The notes beneath the pieces are model-generated. The model was not told the origin of the DNA. It saw only the letters and a program-made list of their open reading frames with translations, and made no database searches. Positions 1 through 5,219 of a stretch of DNA of 7,801 nucleotides are shown here, one piece after another (the first letter of the stretch is position 1; every line of letters starts with the position of its first letter). Source of the DNA: Helicobacteraceae bacterium (GTDB taxonomy: Bacteria > Campylobacterota > Campylobacteria > Campylobacterales > Sulfurimonadaceae); assembly GCA_027057185.1 (NCBI GenBank), contig JALUJE010000191.1, forward strand, positions 1-7,801, in the 5' to 3' direction. Both the position numbers and the translations under genes were made by a program.

Positions 1-772
1 GGGAATGGATATGATCCCCTTTTTTCAATGGATGTTAATGGTTGCTCCCGTTGTACTTTCCATGCTGTTGGTGGTAGGTTTCATTCTCTCCTTGGGGGTG
101 AGAGAATTACATGTAGAAAAGCAAGATCATCTTGATCCTCTCAATACCGATCAGAAAAAAGTGCTCTACGTTCTTGGCGGATTGATTATTGTACTACTGG
201 TGAATGCGCCCATTAAACCCTATTGGAGCGGTTTGGGTATGAGTGAGCCGCTCATACTGCTTAGTGCCGGACTCATGCTCTTTCTGCCACCATTTCATCA
301 GTTGGAGTGGAAAGCGGATGCTAAAAAAGTGCCGTATGAGATTATGTTCTTGTTTGGTGCCGGCTTCTCCATTGCCAAAGCCTTTTCCCAGACGGGGCTT
401 GCCGATGAAGTTGCCTCTTACCTGGTGAGTATGACGACGTTGGACCCGCTGATGCTACTACTCTGTATTGCCGTACTCATTACATTTACGACCGAGATTA
501 CATCCAATACGGCACTGATCTCGATTATGCTGCCCATTATCTACTCTGTAGCCGAGCAGACAGGTATTAATACCACACTGTTCATGATGGTTGCTACCGT
601 CTGTGCCAGTTATGCATTTATGCTTCCCATTGCCACTGCCCCCAATGCTATTGCGATGAGTAGCGGTGTGGTACATATTAAGACCATGGCGAAATATGGT
701 GTCGTTTTTAATCTTGTCGGTATCGGCATTATTGTGTTCGTTGCCGAAGTGTTTTGGAAAGCACTGTTATAG
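1..772 (+). CDS. SLC13/DASS-family sodium-coupled anion symporter, C-terminal part (partial)
   Basis: This is the C-terminal half of an inner-membrane secondary transporter of the divalent anion:Na+ symporter family, whose members import sulfate, phosphate or di- and tricarboxylates with sodium. The frame is already open at base 2, so the ATG at 5 is internal and the true start lies off the left edge. Numbering from that Met, hydrophobic segments lie near 9-31, 51-69, 80-97, 145-162, 171-183, 190-208 and 230-252. A glycine-rich re-entrant stretch (FGAGFSIAKA) lies near 117-126. The family's second SNT motif is present as TSNTA (S167-N168-T169). It is followed by the signature PIATAPNA (208-215), which contributes to the substrate and sodium sites in characterised members such as VcINDY. 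The family is secure but the substrate cannot be told. The TAG stop abuts the next gene's ATG, so the two are probably co-transcribed. Confidence 0.94.
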   Translation, partial: GMDMIPFFQWMLMVAPVVLSMLLVVGFILSLGVRELHVEKQDHLDPLNTDQKKVLYVLGGLIIVLLVNAPIKPYWSGLGMSEPLILLSAGLMLFLPPFHQLEWKADAKKVPYEIMFLFGAGFSIAKAFSQTGLADEVASYLVSMTTLDPLMLLLCIAVLITFTTEITSNTALISIMLPIIYSVAEQTGINTTLFMMVATVCASYAFMLPIATAPNAIAMSSGVVHIKTMAKYGVVFNLVGIGIIVFVAEVFWKALL

Positions 773-2020
773 ATGCAAATTGATTATGACCATGCGATCT
801 TAGAACATTTTATTCCCGTCGCGTATGAGGAGCTCTGCAATGATCTTGTACGTCATTTACAACTTGATACATCAAGTTATCTAAAGATGGCTCAAGCATT
901 ACGCCGGTACTACCATCACCGTTTTTACGATGAATTGATGCAGTTGAAAACGCGCTATCGACCTTTTAATCCTGACAGTGATCTGATTTCGCGTCATACT
1001 TACAATACTGCAGAATACGGGGCATTAAAAATGGAACTTGTCGATGCCGTTATACCGCTGCTACAGCGCGCTAATTATGAGGAATTAACGCAACAGACGC
1101 TCCATGCCGCTATGAATAAAACCTCACCCTACGGTGTTGAAGTGAGTGTTGATTTTGATGATTTTGAAGAGATACTGCTCTTTTTTCGCGGTGAAGCACA
1201 CCGGTATGACGAGAAACGTCACTGGCGGTCTCTCTATCTGAAAAAAGAGCGTATTCGCGTGGATGTCTACCGTCGTCTGTTTCTTCTGCTCAAACCCAAA
1301 CGGCTCGAAGAGCGTGCGAAGGAGATTGCCCGACATCAAGGGCGCGACGTAGAACGCGTTAAGAGGACCTTATGTAAACATAACGTGGTTCTGCTTGAAG
1401 AAGAGCCGCGCGAACGTATCTATATGAAGCTTTTTAAAGATATTCCCCATGCCGATTTGGAGATGCTATTCCCCAATACCCGAGTGAAAATGACCCTGAA
1501 AGACAAACTGAAAATTGGAATTACCGGTGGTGGTGGCACTATTGGTGGTTTAGCAACGTTCATGGGGAAACTTGGTACGATGATGGATCCACTCTCACTG
1601 TTGGCAGCTGTGGGGGCTTTTGGCGGCGTGCTATGGCGTCAGATCAAGACCGTACTTACTCACCGAACTCGCTATATGGCGCGTCTGGCAAAAAATCTTT
1701 ATTTTTATAATCTGGACAATAATATTGGTGTGGTGACGCATTTGGTTGATATGGCAGAGAGTGAAGAGAGTAAAGAGGCGCTTATGGCATATTTGTTTCT
1801 TTCTCAAGATACTCCCCCGACAGATGCTGAAGCATTAGATGAGGCCATTGAAACATACATGCGAGAAACCTATAAGGTTCCTATGAATTTTGAAGTCAAT
1901 GCAGGCGTACAAAAACTTGTGGAACTGGGACTTGTACAGAGAAACGGGACGGGCATCCATGCTGTAAGTATTGCCGATGCGCTGATACAACTCAATAGAG
2001 TTAATGCCGTTTCATCATGA
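773..2020 (+). CDS. DUF3754 (TMEM143-like) membrane protein, unknown function
   Basis: This 415-residue protein matches what I know of the DUF3754 family, which includes the human mitochondrial protein TMEM143; no biochemical role is established. Residues 1-220 are charged and soluble-looking. The family core follows: DIPHADLEMLFP (223-234), then KMTLKDKLKIG leading into a glycine-rich helical hairpin (about 247-264 and 271-288), the only likely membrane part. Next comes the conserved NLYFYNLDNNIGV (308-320) and KEALMAYLFL (334-343). The C-terminal 70 residues look like a small helical or winged-helix domain ending in a serine-rich tail. The ATG at 773 directly follows the preceding TAG. The only ribosome-site-like bases, GGAAAG at 756-761, sit 11 bases away, so translation probably depends on coupling to the transporter. 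The pairing suggests a shared job, but this is inference. The 3' end overlaps a possible minus-strand small gene by 20 bases. Confidence 0.87.
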   Translation: MQIDYDHAILEHFIPVAYEELCNDLVRHLQLDTSSYLKMAQALRRYYHHRFYDELMQLKTRYRPFNPDSDLISRHTYNTAEYGALKMELVDAVIPLLQRANYEELTQQTLHAAMNKTSPYGVEVSVDFDDFEEILLFFRGEAHRYDEKRHWRSLYLKKERIRVDVYRRLFLLLKPKRLEERAKEIARHQGRDVERVKRTLCKHNVVLLEEEPRERIYMKLFKDIPHADLEMLFPNTRVKMTLKDKLKIGITGGGGTIGGLATFMGKLGTMMDPLSLLAAVGAFGGVLWRQIKTVLTHRTRYMARLAKNLYFYNLDNNIGVVTHLVDMAESEESKEALMAYLFLSQDTPPTDAEALDEAIETYMRETYKVPMNFEVNAGVQKLVELGLVQRNGTGIHAVSIADALIQLNRVNAVSS

Positions 2021-2183
2021 GTCGGTAGAGGTCTTGTAGTACTAAAAATAGGCATAAAAGCCACAATGAATTTAGGATAATATTGCTTTGTAAGCCTTGC
2101 ACATAGAGGAGGGGAAGTCCTAAAAGTATGGGCCATTTAAGAAAATAAAAAAATAAGATAGCACTGCCGTATAATGTTTTCAT
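2001..2183 (-). CDS. Possible small two-helix membrane protein (60 aa), hypothetical
   Basis: I do not recognise this protein. It would start MKTLYGS and contain two hydrophobic stretches, about residues 6-28 (with K16 and W17 inside) and 34-50, joined by a short polar turn (QGLQSN). It ends in a basic tail, RLMMKRH. That hairpin-plus-basic-tail layout is typical of small inner-membrane proteins. The frame fills most of the gap between the DUF3754 gene and the Dabb gene, running tail to tail with the former (20-base overlap) and divergent from the latter. Against it: no Shine-Dalgarno sequence is visible before the ATG at 2183, and AT-rich DNA readily gives hydrophobic translations by chance. 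It is listed because it is the only coherent frame in the gap. Confidence 0.45.
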   Translation of the reverse strand: MKTLYGSAILFFYFLKWPILLGLPLLYVQGLQSNIILNSLWLLCLFLVLQDLYRLMMKRH

Positions 2184-2245
2184 TATAGATATAGTACCCA
2201 GTTACATGTAAAAAATGGTAAAATCTGCTCAAAAAAGGAGTAGTA
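2184..2245. promoter_or_regulatory. Short divergent intergenic region with a 10-bp palindrome and possible promoter
   Basis: This 62-base region separates the possible minus-strand small gene from the Dabb gene. It contains the perfect palindrome TTACATGTAA at 2202-2211 and a plausible plus-strand -10 element, TAAAAT, at 2219-2224. From that -10 a transcript would start near 2231, just before the ribosome site AAGGAG at 2235-2240. No good -35 is visible at the expected distance (TACCCA at 2195-2200 matches only half the consensus). The palindrome may be an operator or chance; a similar TTACATGTA also occurs inside the symporter gene at 107-115, which weakens the case. Confidence 0.3.
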
Positions 2246-2536
2246 ATGATTGTACATATCGTCATGTTTGTGTTTAAACAGCAGAACAAAGAAGAAAATA
2301 TATACCGGACAAAAGCGATGTTAGAAGCACTGGTACAGAAGATAGAAGTACTGCAAAGTATGGAAGTCGGCATTGATTTCAGTCGAAGCGAGCGCTCCTT
2401 TGATCTGTCATTGTACTCGATATTCAAGACGAAAGAAGATTTGCGTATGTATGCAACACACCCAGCACATCTTGAGGTGGTAGATTTTATTAAAGCCGTA
2501 ACTCAGACGAGCAAAGTCGTTGACTATGAGCGTTAA
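2246..2536 (+). CDS. Dabb-family (stress-responsive alpha/beta-barrel) protein
   Basis: This 96-residue cytoplasmic protein is a full-length single Dabb domain, a dimeric ferredoxin-like alpha+beta barrel found in stress-induced plant proteins, in some cyclases and in many uncharacterised bacterial proteins. The pattern is clear throughout. It opens with MIVHIVMFVFK including the typical His4, then a first helix (about 16-33). The VGIDFSRSERSFDLSLY segment (41-57) forms the central strands. Helix and loop HPAHLEVVDFI (72-82) follow, and it closes on KVVDYER, the usual 'VVDY' ending. The start is fixed by a strong AAGGAG five bases upstream. The function of such stand-alone bacterial members is generally unknown, and nothing nearby assigns a substrate. 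Its TAA shares bases with the stop codon of the convergent TetR gene. Confidence 0.9.
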   Translation: MIVHIVMFVFKQQNKEENIYRTKAMLEALVQKIEVLQSMEVGIDFSRSERSFDLSLYSIFKTKEDLRMYATHPAHLEVVDFIKAVTQTSKVVDYER

Positions 2537-3132
2537 GCTTTTAATCCTTTTAGGAGCGTCTGCATACCCATCTCAAATAGGGCATCAAAATTATTTTTGA
2601 CATGCACGTGCCCGTCAATGAGTAAATTGGAGAGCCCGTGAATCATCGACCATACGGTTGTAGCTTGTAGGATAGGGTCTTCTTTTTTAAAGAGTCCACG
2701 CTCTTGAGCCTCAATGAGCAGTGCTACCAATGCGTGAAAACCGCATGCCTGCTCTTCATCGTTAATATCACAGCTCTCCTCGCGTTCTCGCATCAGTTCA
2801 TCACCAAAAATCATGCGGTAGATGGCCGGATTGTCCATGGCAAAGTAGATATAGGCACGACCCATCTTTTCAAATCGAGTGACGACATCTACAGTAGGTT
2901 CTTCAAGTATAGGAGAAATACACTCATGAAGTGCCTCAAATCCCGCACCAATAACAGCTTTTAGTAACGCGTCTTTGGAATCAAAGTGACGGTAGATTGC
3001 AGAACGTGATGTTCCAAGACGCTTTGATAGCTCCCGAAGCGTGACACTTTCAAGCCCCTCTTTTTCAATCATTTCTAATGCAGTATCAATAAGTGACTCT
3101 TTGAGGTTGCCATGATGATATGCCTGTTTCAT
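2533..3132 (-). CDS. TetR/AcrR-family transcriptional repressor, WHG-type ligand domain
   Basis: This 199-residue regulator begins MKQAYHHGNLKESLI, the canonical N-terminus of a large TetR subgroup. The DNA-binding helix-turn-helix spans about residues 29-50 (VTLRELSKRLGTSRSAIYRHF), followed by the usual SKDALLKAV. The ligand-binding C-terminal half carries FAMDNPAIYRMIFG (97-110) and WSMIHGLSNLLIDG (161-174), the W-x-x-x-HG hallmark of the WHG domain (TetR_C_33). It is divergent from the envelope transport operon, with a 91-base shared promoter region containing inverted repeats that overlap promoter elements of both. It therefore most likely represses both itself and the operon until a ligand binds. 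The start at 3132 is chosen because YHHGNL normally lies within the first ten residues. The frame is open up to an ATG at 3201, but the added 23 residues are hydrophobic and atypical. No Shine-Dalgarno precedes 3132; an extended -10 lies just upstream, so the transcript may be nearly leaderless. Confidence 0.94.
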   Translation of the reverse strand: MKQAYHHGNLKESLIDTALEMIEKEGLESVTLRELSKRLGTSRSAIYRHFDSKDALLKAVIGAGFEALHECISPILEEPTVDVVTRFEKMGRAYIYFAMDNPAIYRMIFGDELMREREESCDINDEEQACGFHALVALLIEAQERGLFKKEDPILQATTVWSMIHGLSNLLIDGHVHVKNNFDALFEMGMQTLLKGLKA

Positions 3133-3138
3133 AGAGAA

Positions 3139-3167
3139 ATTATAGCATATTAGTACTGGATGTTGAC
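3139..3167 (-). promoter_or_regulatory. Likely promoter of the TetR gene (extended -10)
   Basis: On the minus strand TGCTATAAT (3147 down to 3139) is a perfect extended -10 element, TGn followed by TATAAT. A weak -35-like TCAACA lies 16 bases further upstream, inside the left inverted-repeat arm. Transcription should start about seven bases past the -10, at or within a base or two of the ATG at 3132. Binding of a repressor to the repeat arm at 3161-3168 would cover the -35 position, consistent with autoregulation. Confidence 0.6.
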
Positions 3168-3200
3168 ACAGGACACATAATAATGTTAACATTGTCAACA
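3161..3200. promoter_or_regulatory. Candidate TetR operator: inverted repeats between divergent genes
   Basis: Two exact 8-base arms, TGTTGACA (3161-3168) and TGTCAACA (3193-3200), are reverse complements of each other. The right arm also forms a compact 17-base imperfect palindrome, TGTTAACATTGTCAACA (3184-3200, arms matching 6 of 7). A related 17-base sequence, TGTTGACACAGGACACA (3161-3177), matches it at 11 of 17 positions, so there may be two sites with centres 23 bases apart. A perfect 12-base palindrome, AATGTTAACATT, occupies 3182-3193. The size, symmetry and position over both promoters are typical of TetR-family operators. That the neighbouring TetR binds here is inference from the layout. 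Confidence 0.65.
3163..3192 (+). promoter_or_regulatory. Likely promoter of the transport operon
   Basis: TTGACA at 3163-3168 is a perfect sigma-70 -35 hexamer. The best-placed -10 is TAACAT at 3187-3192 (4 of 6 matches, 18-base spacer). The expected start is near 3199, giving a leader of about 25 bases that contains the ribosome site AGGAG at 3213-3217, six bases before the ATG. Both hexamers lie within the candidate operator, so bound repressor would block RNA polymerase directly. Confidence 0.55.
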
Positions 3201-3223
3201 TAATTACCTTTCAGGAGTTTAGT

Positions 3224-3976
3224 ATGCGAATATTGTTACTGTTTGTTCTTACCCTTAGTTCTTTGTATGCCATCAGTTATAAGGCACTGGCTCAAAAAAG
3301 CGATGATGCCACTGCAGGTTTTCAAGATGCTCAGTCGACGATGAGTATGACGCTCATCAATGCTTCGGGACAGAAGCGGGAACGGTTGATGGCAATGAAA
3401 GTACTTGAAGGAAAGTCGGGCGATAAGTCGCTCATGGAGTTCCTCTCTCCTGCAGATGTCAAAGGTACCAAGTTTTTAAACTATGAACATATTAATAAAG
3501 AAGATGATCAGTGGCTGTATCTGCCGGCACTCAAACGTATTAAACGTATTGCATCCAAAAATAAGTCAGGTGCGTTTATGGGAAGTGAATTTAGCTATGA
3601 AGACTTGAGTGCATTTAATGTTAACAAATACCGCTATCCCAGCGGAGAGGTAACAATGGGGATGTTTGAGAGTAAAGAGGTCTATTTGGGCGAGAGTATA
3701 CCTGTTTCCAAATATTCGGGTTATACCAAATTGAAAACCTGGATTGATCCGAAAACATTTTTGATTTTAAAAATTGAATATTACGATCGTAAAAATGAGC
3801 TACTTAAAACAGCACTCTTTGAGGATTACAAGCAGATTAAAGGGGTGTGGCGTATGGGAAAAATTATTATGAGTAATGTTCAGAATGACAAAAAGACCAT
3901 TTTGGTTTGGAATGACGAACGCATAAAAACCGGTCTGAGTGACAAAGATTTTCAAAAGCGTGTTTTGAAACGATGA
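3224..3976 (+). CDS. Periplasmic LolA-like protein ('outer membrane lipoprotein-sorting protein' family)
   Basis: This 250-residue protein is probably exported: an N-terminal hydrophobic stretch (MRILLLFVLTLSSLYA, 1-16) has a likely signal peptidase site after Ala16. The mature part matches the LolA-like family annotated 'outer membrane lipoprotein-sorting protein' (COG2834/PF17131-type). These proteins have a half-barrel fold that shields acyl chains or other greasy ligands in the periplasm and are often encoded beside MMPL/RND transporters. The diagnostic core is QWLYLPALKRIKRIAS (96-111) followed by SGAFMGSEFSYEDL (115-128). Later family features are KTWIDPKTFLILKIEYYD (171-188) and GVWRMGKIIMSN (207-218). 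It is not classical LolA, which carries lipoproteins between LolCDE and LolB, neither of which is encoded here. It most likely carries the RND pump's cargo, or helps it cross the periplasm. It is the first gene of the operon, has an AGGAG ribosome site, and its TGA overlaps the next ATG by four bases. Confidence 0.88.
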   Translation: MRILLLFVLTLSSLYAISYKALAQKSDDATAGFQDAQSTMSMTLINASGQKRERLMAMKVLEGKSGDKSLMEFLSPADVKGTKFLNYEHINKEDDQWLYLPALKRIKRIASKNKSGAFMGSEFSYEDLSAFNVNKYRYPSGEVTMGMFESKEVYLGESIPVSKYSGYTKLKTWIDPKTFLILKIEYYDRKNELLKTALFEDYKQIKGVWRMGKIIMSNVQNDKKTILVWNDERIKTGLSDKDFQKRVLKR

Positions 3977-5202
3977 AATATCTCTGTATGCTTATCGCCC
4001 TGACTCATGCTCTTGCCGCCGAGATTGAGGTGCAGGGACATATCGGTCTTGAAGGGCAATGGTACACACAACTTCCGAATGCAAAGCATCAAAATAACGT
4101 TATTGCTTTTGAAACCGTGGAAATGCATTATGAACATGAGGCACTGCAGCTTCAGGCTTCGCTGTATGCCCAGCAAGATTATGATGACCTAGCAGGCAGT
4201 GCCGATAATGACCGAACATTTGTGCGCCTTGAAGAGTTGTATGGAACTTATGAGTTCAATGATAGTATGCTTTTTTTCGGACGTAATATTCGTTTTTGGG
4301 GTGCATTGGAGGTTCGTAATATTGTTGACGTCTTTAACCCCATAGATATGCGAAGTGATATTTTCAATACCGATAAAATGGGGGTATGGAACGTTGCTTA
4401 CACCTACTACAGCGATGCAAGCGAATGGTCGGTTATACTCAAGTTGTATGAAGAGAATCAAAAAATGGCGGCATATCCATATGCCTACTATGTATTTCCA
4501 CCATTTGTGACGTATGATCATATGCTGCAAAGTGAATCTTCACGGTACCGTCCGAGTATCTATTTGAGTTATGTGAGCTCACTGGATTGGGAATACCCGC
4601 TCGATGTGGCACTGATATTTGAAAATGGTTACGATTCGCAGCGTTATTTTCTCTCAGACAGAGTGTTTGAGAGCAGTAGTGTTAGTGTAACAGCACATGC
4701 CTATCTTGTCAATAAGGTTATGAGTTACAATACCATGGTTGTCGGTGCTACACTCCTCAAGCTTGAGGCACTCTATACGGATGTTATTGACAACGAAAGG
4801 GTTTCAGACTATTACCACCTGGGACTTGGTGCTGAGTATACCCTGACATTTGACACCCTTTCAGGTGATTTGGGACTCATTGGCGAGTATTATCGTTACG
4901 GTAGACTTGAGCATGGAAAATTGAGTGATTTGGAACTCTATGAAACCTTTCAGAACGATCTTTTTTTAGGAGTGCGCTATACGTTTAACGATGTTGATGA
5001 CAGTTCCCTGATCGGAGGTGTCATACAAGATTTGGAGTATCATGAGAGGGTCTGCTATGTGGAGTATGAGAGTCGTTTTGGTGATGCCATTAAGCTCAAT
5101 CTTGATTATCGTTATATTGATCCCTCATCACGGTATCAGACTGCCTATGCGTTGCTCAAAGAGCATGAGCGTTTGGGTCTGAAACTAAGTTATTATTTTT
5201 AA
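3973..5202 (+). CDS. Outer-membrane beta-barrel protein of the transport operon
   Basis: The 409-residue product has a signal peptide (MKYLCMLIALTHALAA, cleavage near 15-16). After it come alternating polar/hydrophobic strands rich in Tyr and acidic residues, and the chain ends in LKLSYYF. A terminal Phe is the classical recognition feature for outer-membrane barrel insertion by the Bam machinery. A conserved-looking segment, FGRNIRFWGALEVRNIVDVF (102-121) followed by NPIDMR, resembles the 'GR..-WG-...-NP.D' pattern of DUF1302-type and related porin-like proteins that accompany LolA-like/RND pairs. I cannot assign a named family with certainty. It starts within the ATGA overlap and has no Shine-Dalgarno of its own, so it should be translated by coupling to the LolA-like gene, favouring matched amounts. 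Its likely role is the outer-membrane end of the pathway, as an exit or entry pore or cargo acceptor; this is inference from context. Cys5 sits within the signal peptide and is not a convincing lipobox. Confidence 0.78.
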   Translation: MKYLCMLIALTHALAAEIEVQGHIGLEGQWYTQLPNAKHQNNVIAFETVEMHYEHEALQLQASLYAQQDYDDLAGSADNDRTFVRLEELYGTYEFNDSMLFFGRNIRFWGALEVRNIVDVFNPIDMRSDIFNTDKMGVWNVAYTYYSDASEWSVILKLYEENQKMAAYPYAYYVFPPFVTYDHMLQSESSRYRPSIYLSYVSSLDWEYPLDVALIFENGYDSQRYFLSDRVFESSSVSVTAHAYLVNKVMSYNTMVVGATLLKLEALYTDVIDNERVSDYYHLGLGAEYTLTFDTLSGDLGLIGEYYRYGRLEHGKLSDLELYETFQNDLFLGVRYTFNDVDDSSLIGGVIQDLEYHERVCYVEYESRFGDAIKLNLDYRYIDPSSRYQTAYALLKEHERLGLKLSYYF

Positions 5203-5219
5203 TATATTGGAGTAGATGT

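Noticed and set aside
1870..2136. Minus-strand 88-codon frame across the end of the DUF3754 gene
   Set aside because: Most of it lies antisense to conserved DUF3754 coding sequence, and its translation is low-complexity Thr/Ser/Pro-rich. The 60-codon frame in another phase is the better candidate for the gap.
2537..2575. Bidirectional terminator between the Dabb and TetR genes
   Set aside because: The stops overlap, and the nearby short symmetries (such as AAGCTT) do not form a GC-rich stem followed by a T-run in either direction.
3133..3201. N-terminal extension of the TetR protein from ATG 3201 or 3192
   Set aside because: It adds a cysteine-rich hydrophobic stretch absent from TetR proteins and runs through the operator and promoter. 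YHHGNL normally lies at the extreme N-terminus. It is kept only as an alternative in the findings.
3533..3550. Tandem direct repeat AAACGTATT twice
   Set aside because: It encodes KRIKRI within the conserved core of the LolA-like family, so it reflects protein sequence rather than a DNA repeat element.
3224..3976. Assignment as classical LolA lipoprotein carrier
   Set aside because: The WLYLPALKRIKRI and GSEFSYEDL core belongs to the RND-associated LolA-like group, and no LolB or LolCDE gene accompanies it.
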